DNA from: Leptobrachium leishanense
Taxonomy: Eukaryota; Chordata; Amphibia; Anura; Megophryidae
Assembly: GCA_009667805.1 (NCBI GenBank)
Contig: CM019066.1
Span: 115,744,190 to 115,808,189 of the forward strand
DNA: 64,000 bases
Direction: 5' to 3'
This document shows, in pieces, positions 50,973 through 62,219 of the stretch; position 1 is the stretch's first letter, and each line of letters starts with the position of its first letter. The notes beneath the pieces are model-generated. The model was not told where the DNA came from, ran no database searches, and was given only the letters and a program-made list of their open reading frames with translations. Made by a program: the position numbers and the translations under genes.

Positions 50973-51231
50973 TATCTATAGTATTAAAAGGGAAGTATAA
51001 GGACCTTGTCCCTGATTAGGGATTCCTCATGTGTGTGTGTGTGCTATTGTGCTGCTGTGTCTTGTTGAACCCTTGCCCTTCCTGTTCTCCTGTCTGTTAT
51101 TTCTTGTTAGGTTTTCTTTCATAGACAGAAGGACCTTACTCCAGAGTTAGGGATTCCTTTAGAGTTCTTCCATTCTCCTTGTCCTCCTGCCATTTCTGTT
51201 TCAGTCCTGTTATATTTATGTTTTTTTTACA
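50973..51231 (+). other. Unclassified LTR-like CT-rich sequence, right part
   Basis: Continues the CT-rich sequence broken by the Tc1 copy (CCTTGCCCTTCCTGTTCTCC). A short internal direct repeat, GGACCTTGTCCCTGATTAGG (51000) against GGACCTTACTCCAGAGTTAGG (51131), is present. It ends where the PLE RT fragment starts. Confidence 0.35.
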
Positions 51232-51555
51232 TGCAGAATCGTGTTGCGATCCGTGGGCTTGTGATACAAAGTACACTGAAGACAATTTGCCCATTAATAA
51301 ATGCGAACATCAAAAAAATCAACAGTGGCTTCACTCACCACCATGTCAGCTTAATTAGAGTTTCCAGTTGATTAATTTCAGCTTTAACCTTCTCCACCTG
51401 TTGATATTCTTATGATTGTAAATACTGGAATACATCAATGAAACGTGTGTAATAAATCAATTTGTCTGTCATGCGAGGCATGATCTCTTTCAATTCAAAA
51501 TTGTGCATATATGAATTCGCCTACATGGGTGCCACTGCCGATCCCATGGATATAC
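51232..51555 (-). pseudogene. PLE reverse transcriptase fragment (minus strand)
   Basis: The minus-strand translation gives MGSAVAPM-stop-ANSYMHNFEL, then KLIYYTRFIDVFQYLQ, IKLTWW, PLLIFLMFAFINGQIVFS and SPRIATRFCM. This is the order of Penelope RT motifs: MGSxVAPxYAN, the YxRFIDDVF palm (one Asp lost here), the IKFTW and FLDV region, and KPTDRNTxLH. Stops and changed residues make it inactive. It ends at a junction with plus-strand PLE endonuclease sequence near 51556. Confidence 0.75.
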
Positions 51556-51625
51556 CCTTGGTCTGGCAAGACAGATACAACCTGCATGCATGAACATCGT
51601 TCCTCCATCAGGACAGTATACCAAG

Positions 51626-53167
51626 TAGGGATGAGCGTTCGGTTCGGATCTGTTCGGAGTTCGATTCGAACATCGCCCGTTCGGCTGTTCTTCGAACTCT
51701 GTACATTTCCGTGTTTGTTTGCTGCATGTTCGCCCACAATGCACCACAATGGACCACAATGTACTTTTCCACTGGCCTGAAGCTTGTAATTGGCTACATC
51801 CTTGCACTTGACCACAGGTCAGGTGCAAGACAGGTGCAAGACTATGCCAATCACGGCTCAGAGTCCTGATTGAGCAAATTTTGCCCAATCATGGGCTCAC
51901 AGAGCTAAGTCCCGCAGCACACTATTTAAGGCTTCCCTGCCTGCAGCCCCAGCATCTGTGTTTGCAGGAGTGAATCAGAGAGGAGAGGAGATTCTTCTGT
52001 CAGGGTGTATCAGTGACGTTGTAGGAGATTTCTGAGAATTAGAATCTGGGTTGGCACTGCCAGGCTATCAGGGACAGTGTGTTTCAGTGAGTTGTAGGAG
52101 ATTTCTGGGAATTAGAATCTGTGTTAGCACTGCCAGGCTATCAGGGACAGTGTGTATCAGTGAGTTCTACCAGAGTTCAGCAAATTTGAATCTGTCTTGG
52201 CACAGCCTGTTATCAGTGTGTATCGGTGAGTTATACCATAGTTCAGCAAATTAGATTCTATCTTGGCACAATACCACAGAGGGGTTACGGTGTGAAGGCA
52301 CTTGCTGCCACCAAAGGCACAATATTTGGGTGCACTGCCACTGACGCCTATACCAGATTCATATCATTTTAATATTGGACCGCAGGGTCCACCACTGCAC
52401 TCTTCCACAATACCATAGAGGGGTTATGGTGTGAAGGCACTTGCTGCCACCAAAGGCAAATTATTTTGGTGCACTGACGCCTGTACCAGATTCATATCAA
52501 TTTAATATTGGACCGCAGGGTCCAACCCTGCACTCTTCCACAATACCACAAAGGGGTTACGGTGTGACGGCACTGTTGCCGACACTAAAGGCCCAATTTT
52601 AAAGCACCTATTGTTACTTTCATCCAAAGCCTGCATAAGTTTCACCATAATTTAGCTAAAAAAATTACTAAACGTGTTCTGCGTGTCCTAAAACGTCTCC
52701 TTTTCATAAAGGCTGCCGCCTCAAGCAGTTGTTTATGAATAGATTAAAGGAAAACCATTTACCGTCATTTGAAATGTAATTTTTTTGTTTTTAAATGTTT
52801 CTATACATCCTACAAATCCTCCACTTCACGGGCAGGTTATGGGGACCTCCTAGGCACGATATTTGAAGAAATTTTTCATTTTTATTCTTAACCTTTATTT
52901 CATGGCAAACTCACTGTTCCTTTAAAAATGTTTTTTTAAAACGTTTTGTCCTTGTTTCCGGTCCCCCAGGGCACTACCCGGACCCCCATACACCTTTTAT
53001 GGCAAATATCTAGCATATATGCCCTTTTGGAGGGCACTCTAAAAATCGAACGTTTGGGTCCCATTGGCTTACATTGAGTTCGGATCGTGTTTGAGTTCGA
53101 ATTTGAACTTTTGAAATTGTTCAAGTTCGAAGTCGAACTGAACACGGGGGCGTTCGGCTCTTCCCTA
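51626..53167. mobile_element. hAT-type element, 1542 bp, TSD ATACCAAG
   Basis: Starts TAGGGATGAGCGTTCGGTTC and ends CGTTCGGCTCTTCCCTA, the same ends as 17369-24718, with ATACCAAG at 51618-51625 and 53168-53175. Shared interior words include CGGGCAGGTTATGGGGACCT near 52830 and CCCGGACCCCCATACACC near 52976. It carries two internal tandems: about 70 bp x3-4 (52015-52260) and about 140 bp x3 (52268-52590). No transposase is present. It interrupts the PLE endonuclease codons at VYQ. Confidence 0.95.
52015..52590 (+). repeat. Two tandem arrays inside the hAT-type element
   Basis: Array 1 repeats GTGTATCAGTGAGTT / GAATCTGTGTTAGCACTGCC with a period near 70 bp. Array 2 repeats CACAATACCACAGAGGGGTT and TAATATTGGACCGCAGGGTC with a period near 140 bp (starts about 52268, 52410 and 52540). 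Confidence 0.85.
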
Positions 53168-53840
53168 ATACCAAGATGGTAGGAACAACGAGCCTGTCGC
53201 TAGACATTTTTTGGAGATGGGTCACCAATTACCTATGCTTAAATTCCCAGCTATTGACCATGTACCACCATGCAGAGGTGTGGAGAGCGCAGTTATTACT
53301 GCGCTTATTACTTATTATTCCAAAAGGCTGCAACCCCGAGGATTGATTTGAGAGATTCTCATTCCAACCATTCTTATTATTAATTGACCCCCGGTTGATA
53401 TATCCTCTAGGTTTAATTTCACCCCCAGAGACCACAGTTCGTCTGGTGTACTGATGTTTAGTTTCACTTAGGGTGTTTAGTTTAGACCAATTTAAATCTG
53501 ATCAGAGATGCGATGGGTAGGAGATATTGTTTGAATAAGTATCAACAAAAATAATGACCTATTGCCAGTTGATCAATGAACGTTTTCTACCTATGTTTTT
53601 AATTTCAGATACAGAAGGGCCTCATACTTGGTAACCGGTATAAGAAGCAATGTATAATAATAATTAACCTGTTCTCTGGAACCTTGTTTTCAGTTGTTAC
53701 TATTCACTGGATGCTCAACCTGTATTTATATAACAACTAAGAACTAAGAGACCATTGAAAAGTTCTCTCCATCTACAGCTAAACAACCATACCACCCTCA
53801 TATGTAAACCATACAATGCATAATTTCTATTAATCTACAC

Positions 53841-53979
53841 CAAGGGTCATCAAACTTGGCCCTCCAGATCTTCTGAAACTGCATCTTCTATGATGCTCAC
53901 AGCTACTCATTAGATTGGTTGAAGGTCATGAAAAATATAGTTTGAAACTATCTGGAGGGCCAAGGTTGCTGACCCTCTG
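53841..53979. mobile_element. hAT-like MITE, about 139 bp, eroded
   Basis: CAAGGGTCATCAAACTTGGC and CCTCCAGAT at the left are inverted at the right (ATCTGGAGGGCCAAGG, GCTGACCCTCTG). No clear 8-bp duplication remains. Confidence 0.7.
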
Positions 53980-54040
53980 TTCTCTAGCTCTAGATCCGTA
54001 ATCAATGACCTACCATGGAGTAAATTAAAATGTTGCATCA

Positions 54041-55560
54041 GGGGGGCATGGCCGACTCTGCCAGGGAGAAGACGTGTCTCGGTGGAGCTCTGAGAGATTC
54101 TCCAGTTTTTTTTTTCCCTTGAGCTTCTCCTCATTTACCCTATATTGGAGTCCCTGCTGAGTTGGCCATTATGGGGATTGCTCCGGGCCTGTCCTGTCTC
54201 CCCTCCGGAGCACAGCTGAGATATTTGCTGAGAACTCCCGGCTGGTCCGCTCGGCCGTCGGCCATTTTGAGGCCTACCCTCCTGCTCCTAAGTGACTTGC
54301 TCTCTACTCTGCCTGTTTCCCTCAGTAAAGATCTCGCACCGGGTGTTTGGCGGTAGCACGCTGCGAAGATGGAGGGCCCCATCTTCTGGCCGCACCTAGT
54401 GTCCCCTTGGAGATGTTGTCGGGGGAGCAAGTGGAGTGGCGCAGTCTGAGGCAGACCTCCTATGCTGAAGGTATGGAAGCTGCGTATGCGGCCCTCGAGG
54501 CCTGCTTGGCACAACTGCCAGAGGAGGAGAGTCCGATCTCTTGAGGATCTTGGAGGCGCCTGATGGTCGCGCCGAGACCTGGTTGCAGATCTGGTGGAGG
54601 AAGAACCGGAGGATAATGTGCCTGCTGGACATGTGGATAGCGATCAGTGGCATATGGAGCTGGGAGATTTGTATCCTATGCCATCGAGCCTGCCTTCTAT
54701 GGGTTCGGGAGGTACCCTTGCGCCGAGTGGTGGCATTAGGAGACCGGCTTGCTGGAACCCTGCTGTGTCGACGATCGCCGAGTCACCCTCCGAGGTACCC
54801 TTTGTGCAGTCTATGCGGATGGCACTGATCGGGACTGAGGGCCTCTACGCTGAGGGGAGGCAGTGCTGGCCTAGGTCCTGGGATGGAGCCGGTGTGGAGC
54901 GTTTTGGGACCTGGAGGATGGAGGATAACTATACCCTGAGTGACACCTGCGGGCCTGAGGAGGATTTCAGCCCCGCATTTCTGCTGGATACGGGCTGAGG
55001 GGACTCTTCTACGCTCGATTGCCCGCTGTTTGCTGACCACGATGTACCCAGCCCCGAGATGACCCCTCTCGCGTTGCTACCCCTTGTTTTGTCACGCGAC
55101 ATCCCACCTGCAGTTCAAGAAATTCCATTTCGGGATGCCGACTGATGTGACCATTTTCTTTTGTTTTGTTCCTGATTTGATTTTAGCAGCGCCCTAGATG
55201 TCATTTTTCCTTTTTCTTATGACATTTCTTTCAAATATTTTATTTGAACCCACGCTGAGACTTTGATTTTTGAAACATCTTCTTTAATTTTTCCATACTT
55301 TCTCTGTTGTTCCCTGCTGAGAACTTTGTTTTTGGTTTTTATCTGAGATTTTTGGAAGCCTTTTGTTTTTATTGTCTATGCCTCTAGTGAGTTTTCGCAG
55401 ATGACCTTTTTCTTTCTTTTTTTTTTTTCTCTCGTAGTGTAACTGACGACTTACTTTGGCCCTGTGAGTTCATATTCCCTTATATTGGCTTTGTTTGTAG
55501 ATGCAAATGTCAAAAATATCTCCCGATCAGTGGCAGCTAGAGGTCCGTGTTTGGTATCAA
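54041..55560 (+). mobile_element. Unidentified retroelement-like segment
   Basis: Begins GGGGGGCATGGCCGACTCTG, a start reminiscent of L1-type 5' ends, and changes from GC-rich coding-like sequence (54140-55080) to T-rich sequence (55140-55480). Two plus-strand frames, 54347-54544 (with an EGMEAAYAALEACLAQLPEE helix) and 54594-54998 (acidic N terminus MEEEPEDNVPAGHVDSDQWH), adjoin and may be one protein broken by a frameshift near 54545-54590. I do not recognise the protein. Confidence 0.4.
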
Positions 55561-55660
55561 TGGAAAGGCCAGAGCATAACCAGGTTACGCGAAAAACAAA
55601 AGTAAAACAAATAATAAATAATTAATAATAAGATATATTTATCTTATTTCTTTTTTTTTA

Positions 55661-56132
55661 TTTATTAATACAGCACTATTGTTCACTTATCAATTATAAT
55701 GCGAACAATGATGTCGCACTAACGATACATGTTTTTTCACTTTTAGCTAAAATAGCGTATTTTCTCATAAAAATACAGTAACGAATTCCCATTTCTAATT
55801 TTGTTTTAACAAGCGTACCCCATAAAAAATATAGCCGCAATGGCTTGGATGATAAAATATGGAAAGATAATTTTATACGCTGTATGTTTTAAATTTTAAT
55901 AGAAATTCACTTTTTTTTAAAAAAATTGCTATAGCATTCTGGCAGTACATGACGTATACATATAATAATGATATATTATGAATCTGTCAAGTCTGCCATT
56001 AAAAAGGATATATAATTTGTCTGGGTCGTGTAATAAAATGTGATTTCAAATCGCATTTAAACCAGATAAGCACAAAACTGTAAAAATGAGCTCAGCACAC
56101 AGAGGCGAAATGGCTCAGCAGTGAAGGGGTTA
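55661..56132. mobile_element. Right part of the TTAA-flanked 2266-type element
   Basis: Homologous to 2930-3392 and 36030-36457 (TTATTAATACAGCACTATTG, GAGCTCAGCACACAGAGGCG, CAGCAGTGAAGGGGTTA). Its last bases form the target of the hAT element that follows. Confidence 0.75.
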
Positions 56133-56136
56133 CGAG

Positions 56137-57733
56137 TAGACATGTGCACAGCACAAAATTTCGTTTTGAACTAATGGATTAGTCCTAAAATGCAATTTAT
56201 TTAGTTGCTAAAGAAATTCGTTTACAGTTCTTTAGTATGAAAACTAATTTCATTCATCCGAAAACCAGTGGATACAATTACTATTGTAGTGGCTCCTCAG
56301 AGGGCTGAGATCGCTGCTTGTTACAGTATCTCTCACTCTCAGCACAATGTGTCAGGCAAAGCTGTTACAGTAACTGACTGCTGCTCATCACAGCGCTCAG
56401 AGTTTCAGTAAAACTAGTAAATAATATTTTTATATATAAGAGGTTATAACATTATTATTTCCTTGTTTTACTGAAACTCTGAGCGCTGTTACAGTCAGTT
56501 ACTGTAAGAGCTGAGCCTGATACATTGTACTGAGAGATAATATAACAAGCAGCCGATCTCAGTGCTCACAGCCACTGGATTTAAAGGGCTAAAAAAAAAA
56601 GGTTTCTCTCTGTATAATGTATAGAACATCCTCCTGAATTAATGTCCCTCTCTGTATAGAACATCCTCCTCAATTTATACCTTTCTCTGTATAATGTATA
56701 CAACATCCTCCTGCATTAATAACCCTCTCTGTATAATGTATAGAACATCCTCCTGCATTAAATAATGCTCCTCTCTGTTTAGAACATCCTACTGCATTGG
56801 CATGTGGAGGGTGCAGAACTTCGGAATGCAATGCTTATCCAGCACAGGAAAGGGAACTTTTACTTAAACTTTGTATCTCTGTGGGGGAGACAGACAGGAA
56901 TATAAAATTAGGGGAGAGGGAAAATATTAACGTAAATCGGTCTGAAAGCTCAGAGAAGAGATGACTGGTGCAAATTTATTTTTATAATAAAATAAAGCAG
57001 TTTAAATCCAGGTAAAACATTCAAATAAATCACACTGAAGGCTCATAATGACAGAGTAACTGTGAGAGCTGGATACTAAATGTATCAGACATAAAAACCC
57101 TTTATAACAAGCAGCACTGGGAGAGGAGAGGGACTTTATATAAAACGTGTATTATAGATGAGGAAAGGGGGATAGTGCTCCTGGATAATATAAAATGTAT
57201 CAGACCTAAGCCCCTATTATGCAGAGCGGGAGGGGAGATAACACACATTTTATAAAGTCCCTCTCTTCTCCCAGCGCTGCTTGTTATAAAGGGGTTTTTA
57301 CTATCCAGCCCTCCTCTGTCTGCCATTAGCTTTCACTGTGATTTATTTGAATGTTTTCGTTCTCCAGCTCTTCTTGTCTGCCTCATAGACATGCAAGGGT
57401 TAAGTAAAGGTTTCCTCTACTGTGCTGGCTGCCTGTGTTGCGAGTGAGTATTCTGGAGTTCTATCACTGTCAGATTTTCGGGTAGGGGTCAGGAAGGATT
57501 ACACATACAAACTTTTTCTGTAGCTTTGCGATGTTGCACTCTTCATTGCTGGTCTCCTTCACTCATCAATGTAATATCACAAAAATGACTGAAACTAAAA
57601 TGTAGTGCATTTTATTTTAGTTTCTTTCGTTTTTTGTACTGAGCAGTTTCGTATCTCTTGAGTCATACAAAAACTAAATTATCCCAAAATTCGGACTAAA
57701 TCGTTTTAGTACTAAAATGAATGCACATGTCTA
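56137..57733. mobile_element. hAT-type element, 1597 bp, TSD GTTACGAG
   Basis: The inverted ends TAGACATGTGCACAGC and ...GAATGCACATGTCTA are flanked by GTTACGAG at 56129-56136 and 57734-57741. The interior contains two long hairpins (56280-56420 with 56460-56580, and about 57010-57130 with 57225-57355) and a 45-bp tandem (56600-56790). No transposase frame is seen. The 8-bp duplication supports hAT. Confidence 0.95.
56600..56790 (+). repeat. About 45-bp tandem (CTCTGTATAATGTATAGAACATCC)
   Basis: Four to five copies of CTCTCTGTATAATGTATAG plus AACATCCTCCTGAATTAAT with deletions. It lies between the two hairpins of the hAT-type element. Confidence 0.85.
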
Positions 57734-57741
57734 GTTACGAG

Positions 57742-58366
57742 TAATTTCAGCTACACTGAGGGTAGAATAACATGGGACAAGGATCCAGGTAGGGACCTTG
57801 GCATCGTTTGACTTCAGCAACATTTCAATCTAAAAGGGTCTTTGCCAAGCCTTCAAAAAAGACCAGTTTTTGTCAAAAAGTTGCCGAGGTGCACATTAGG
57901 TGGAATAAGCCATTACCTGTTAAATTTCTAGTGTGATGTGTTTGCTATTGTTATGTGTAGACTTTTTGGTGTGGACTAGGCCTGATGTTAAAGGTTACAT
58001 TAATCATGACAAAAGTCTAATTGTAAACAAAATAAGTCAGAAAATTCCCAAATTCTCATTCAGGATCTTAACCCTATGGATAAACATATTGGTTTCTGCC
58101 TATTCAATAAATTCCTCATCAAATTTCCGATTCTTAAATAAACAACCAAAAAGCCAGTGCTAGCCTTAAGGCTGTTAGATTGTGAATGAGCCTTGTGGCC
58201 CTTTAAACTAGTTTCATTGCAGTAGCAAAAGAGGTTTCTTGCACGTTACTAGGATCATGTTTTTCTCTTTACAGACAAGTAGCGAACCACAAAATGAGGA
58301 AGAAGACCTACTTTCAAATATTCAAGGCAATCACGTTTTAGATGTTTCAGTTTGTTCTTTAAAAAC
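57742..58366. other. No gene firmly recognised
   Basis: Mostly unique-looking sequence. A splice-acceptor-like TTTTTCTCTTTACAG at 58261-58275 precedes a 90-base open stretch, discussed under rejected items. Confidence 0.35.
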
Positions 58367-58374
58367 CTGTACAG

Positions 58375-58504
58375 CACGGCTGTCAAACTGACGTCCCCCC
58401 CAGATGTTGAAGCCAACAGAATTCTCTAAATCCAGTAGATAGCCAGGGAATCATGGGAGTTGTATCTCAGAAACATCTGGGGGGGCTGGAGTTTGACAGC
58501 CCCG
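58375..58504. mobile_element. hAT MITE, 130 bp, TSD CTGTACAG
   Basis: CACGGCTGTCAAACTGACGT at the left is inverted at the right (GAGTTTGACAGCCCCG), with CTGTACAG at 58367-58374 and 58505-58512. The target word is itself palindromic. Confidence 0.9.
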
Positions 58505-58512
58505 CTGTACAG

Positions 58513-59547
58513 ATTTATATTCAGTCAGGATCAACAACTGTAAATGATATTGCCAACTTTTCTTTAAGCGCAAATTTTGGTAATGTAAAAAGGTAAACCT
58601 TTGAAATCTTTCCAGTGATTATTCGGTAAAACTCAGGGTGGTTAAGCATCGGGAGTAGAATATAATCTGCCAAAGCATGTTGGAAAGCAGAAGCTCATGT
58701 AGGTCACAGTGATAATTTAATCAAAACCAAACACAAACTCCTTAATTCAGGTATTTCTGAGGTCTCTGTATTTTTCCCAAAGACTCCGCACTATGGCAGT
58801 TCGCATGATGGTACTGGGAGGGGGTGTGTAGACTTGGAGATTTATTTACCTAAATCTCTCGCTTGTCACTGTCACCGCAAGCCTCTCTTCAGCCTCTTGC
58901 TGGTTAACCAAAGTAGGAGGAACAAATGAGACTATTCAGCATGTGCGACAGAGCACACTCTCACACGTAGCACTCCTCTAGGCTATACTGTTTTGTATGG
59001 GAAGAAGCCACCTTTCCACTGGTTGTCATGAGTGCTTGCTAATGAAATGGCAACACCGTAGCAAGCAGTAGCTCATTACAGTTCTGTATATCTGCAATAT
59101 GTTGCCAGAATGTGTACATACATTAAGCAGAGTCCCCATTTCAATGCATACATGTCTTATTCTATTAACAAGGTGTCACCATCTAGTCGTAGGACTGGAT
59201 TCACTAAATAGCCCATTTTAAAAATGTAATAGTTGCAATATAATCACAGCTACAATTTTAAGTCCACCCAAGGTGGCTGTGATATTTATGCTGATAATAA
59301 AGATCAGAGCTTGCACCCTCGGATTGTGCAAGATCCCATAATGGCACTGCCAGGAATTCACCCACACGAAAAAGCGCATTAAAAGCATAAAAAAAAAAAA
59401 TTGTAAAGTACGAGACGGAATACCAATGCGTCTCAAGCCCTTTTTGCCACATATGCAATATTTTAAAATATTACATGCTGCCAAATAAAAGCCCAGCTCA
59501 CCACCTTCAAGTGGAATATGAGAAAAACACTTCACCGGCCCAATGCA
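58513..59547. other. No gene recognised
   Basis: AT-rich sequence without bounded repeats or conserved frames. Confidence 0.4.
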
Positions 59548-60092
59548 GGGCTCTATTAACTGCTTCGCGCAAAAGCGCACAAATTTTTTTGCGCGCAGCG
59601 CTAAACGTTAACGTGCGTAAATTAACACTGGTATTAAAATCCGAGCGCATTTTTTCATCCGTCAAAAAATAACAATAACTTCTCAATTTTATTGTTTGGG
59701 TATGCGTAGAATGTGTAACTATACTTTGCTGTATTTTTTTTCGGGCTGGTGTATTTGGTTTCGGCCAGGACGTTCAGATTTGCCGTTACCACAAGCTTTT
59801 CAAAGACGTTAAAATTATGCGCGCAAACACTGTGCGTTAAATTTTGCGCATGGATTGAAATACCATCCGCGTACCAGTGCACAAACGCATTTTCGCTCAC
59901 AATGTTAAGTATAGGACGCGCAAAGTACATTACGCTCGCACAGGGTTCGCAGAGGTTCACCCGCGGTAGACATTAACGTGCATTTTTTTCGCGGACATTT
60001 TAATATGACGTTCTGCGCAAAGGGTTTTGCCCCTCGCGTTAATGCATTTTTGCGCACGCGTTAACGTTTGTGCAAGGAATGTAATAGAGCCC
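59548..60092. mobile_element. MITE of the GGGCCCTATTACA family, 545 bp
   Basis: Starts GGGCTCTATTAACTGC and ends GGAATGTAATAGAGCCC. Interior words GCTAAACGTTAACGTGCGTA, ATGTTAAGTATAGGACGCGC and CCCGCGGTAGA match 38770-39499 in the same orientation. It is shorter because of internal deletions. Confidence 0.82.
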
Positions 60093-60440
60093 ACAAACGT
60101 TAGGACTGGTGAGCATTTCCTACTAACCCGAATCTATGTCTGTAGGCTTTGTGTGTATTTCTGTCAAAATGTTTCGACAACAACTACTGTTGTAACTTGT
60201 TTGAAGAACTTATGTGGCAAATCTGCCCACAAACAGCTTAGCTTCTGCAGGCGACCATTAACCAAGGAAAAGGAGGAATTCCAAGATTTTAACTATTAGA
60301 GAAACAACTACATCACTGCTTTCTATCACTTTATACATGACCATTGCCAAGAGATTATACCACCAGTATTTTAGTTAACTTTTAAATGTGAGAAAATTAT
60401 AAAAGAATATATTTAATTTTAAGCCAAGTCTAGACACTTA

Positions 60441-61304
60441 TGGGGTTATTCAGAGAGAGCTGGTCTGGCCCTGAAATGTCAACGAACAGTGAATTTCCCC
60501 GTACAGCGACATTTCGGGAAATTCGGCTATTCAGAGAGCAGGCAGTTCGCCATATCTTGGCAAACTACCAGCAAGGACGGTGCCTTTTTGAAGGCAGTGA
60601 AATCCCCCATAGAGAAGCAATGGTTCATCTATTCATAGAACAGCAGTGAAAAGTTGCCGAAATGCCCTGCTGTTCGGTGCGTTCATTCGGCAGGTTTATT
60701 CAGGCGAATCCCATAGGCTTCAATGTTAAAAATATTCCTGTTTTTATCCAATATCTAATAAACCGTTTATTATTTTAATCTTCTGCAGCAAAAAGTCTAT
60801 CTATTGATTTTTTTAGGATCTTTTAGGCATTTTTCAGGATTTTTTCAGGAAAAAAAATTCTCTTTTTTTTTAAAGCGTTCTTCTTTTTTCTGTAACAGAC
60901 CTTTTTATTATCATTCATTGGATCTTATATGTAAATTCCAGGCATTTTCGTTCAACAGTTGTTTTGCAAACAGCATTTCAATTTTGACACTTTCAAACAT
61001 ATTGTTTTTCTTTATACCCTGTTCATCAGCTTGTCGACTGTTTCCGGCAGCTGGTCTGCGCTGTGATCGGCGGCTCGGCTGCTTTATCCGACGTGTTCGG
61101 TGTGTCTTTGCGGCGGTTCTGGCAGGTTTTCGCTGGGATTTCGGTGGGTGCGCAGCGGTTTTTCCCTGCACTTCGGGGACACTGCAGTGAATGCTGAATT
61201 CACAGCAGGGTGGGAAAATTTGATTCCCCGAAGCGCAGGGAAGTGCAGGGAACAAGAGAGCACCGGAATGTCGGCGACATTTTGGTGCTCTCTAAATAAC
61301 CCCC
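60441..61304. mobile_element. MITE of the GGGTTATTC family with TTA duplication, 864 bp
   Basis: Ends TGGGGTTATTCAGAGAGAGC and GCTCTCTAAATAACCCCC with TTA at 60438-60440 and 61305-61307. The interior aligns with 37546-38412 (AATATCTAATAAACCGTT, GATCGGCGGCT). The clean TTA duplication suggests a Harbinger-like origin. Confidence 0.85.
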
Positions 61305-61550
61305 TTAAATAATCATTCACTGTCTCTATTTATCATTTGTTTATAGAATATAAAATTTCACATTGAACATATGCTAAAGTGACATATATTTTTTTTCTTT
61401 TGAGATAATCTGCACAGCAATTTAATGCTCTTTATTATGGGATTATACTTCACACCAAGTGTTACTATAGGAAATTGTACAGGGCTATTCCTGCTATGTA
61501 CCTGAATATATTAAATGAATCTTTTCAATACAATATGCACTCTTTATTAC

Positions 61551-62219
61551 TTAAAGGAACACTCCAGGCTGAAAATCACCCCCCCTTTTTTTTACATTAT
61601 ATTAAACCTATTGCCCTAACTAGTCATTCAGTACATATATATATTTTTTTAATGTTATACTTACCCTAAAAATTACACTTTTCCAAAGTTTTTTTTTTTT
61701 TTACTCACCTCCCTCCTCTTCTGCTCCCGTCGTGTTAAAGTTGGAACTTGGCTTAAGGTTTACGTGCAAAGCGCGCATGCGCGCCTATCACGTAAACCAG
61801 CCAATCAGCTCATTCAACCGCGCATGCGCGGAGCAGCGCACGTTCACGAGCAGCGAGGTGAGCTGAAGTTCACCCCGCCTGCTGGTCTAAAAACTCAGGC
61901 GGAGGAGAAGGAGGAGGAGACGGCAGCAGCTCCAGCTCCTTCTCCTGCGCGTTTCTTTGACTCTGCCGGAGTGGTGGGACGTCATCGCGCTTCTAGCACG
62001 ATGACATCCCAGCTTTGCCGAGAGTTCCAAAACGTGGCGACCTTGAAACCCGATCGGCTGATTGACAGCTGGGAGGGCGGAGTAAAGTCCACCGCTTCTC
62101 TCAGCAATATCAGCCGATCGGGGAAAAGGTAGAAGGCTGGGGAATAAAATGGGATACTTCAGGTAATATGACCACCTTAAAAAGCTGAGGTGGTCATATT
62201 GCCTGGAGTATCCCTTTAA
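61551..62219. mobile_element. T2-like MITE (TTAAAGG ends), 669 bp
   Basis: Ends TTAAAGGAACACTCCAGGC and GCCTGGAGTATCCCTTTAA, flanked by or including TTAA. Xenopus T2-family MITEs have TTAAAGGRR ends and TTAA targets (established knowledge), and this fits. Its core is GC-rich with palindromic GCGCGCATGCGCGC near 61771 and CGCGCATGCGCG near 61819. A subterminal hairpin (AGGTAATATGACCACC / GGTGGTCATATTGCCT) precedes the right end. Confidence 0.88.

Larger units (their letters stand above)
51556..53650 (+). mobile_element. PLE endonuclease end and 3' region, plus strand, interrupted by a hAT element
   Basis: SGKTDTTCMHEHRSSIRTVY (51558-51617) continues, after the hAT element is removed, as QDGRNNEPVARHFLEMGHQL and PMLKFPAIDHVPPCRGVESA, ending RGLI with TGA at 53349-53351. 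The following 300 bp of 3' region matches the complement of the minus-strand copy to the base, ending at 53650. GKT..TT plus HRSSIRT plus ARHFLEMGH is the GIY-YIG C-terminal layout of PLEs. Frames are mostly intact near the end. Confidence 0.85.

Noticed and set aside
58276..58366. Possible host exon after TTTTTCTCTTTACAG, encoding TSSEPQNEEEDLLSNIQ
   Set aside because: The acceptor is good and the peptide acidic, but I see no donor, no recognisable family and no conserved neighbour. Kept only as a low-probability candidate; RNA-seq would decide.
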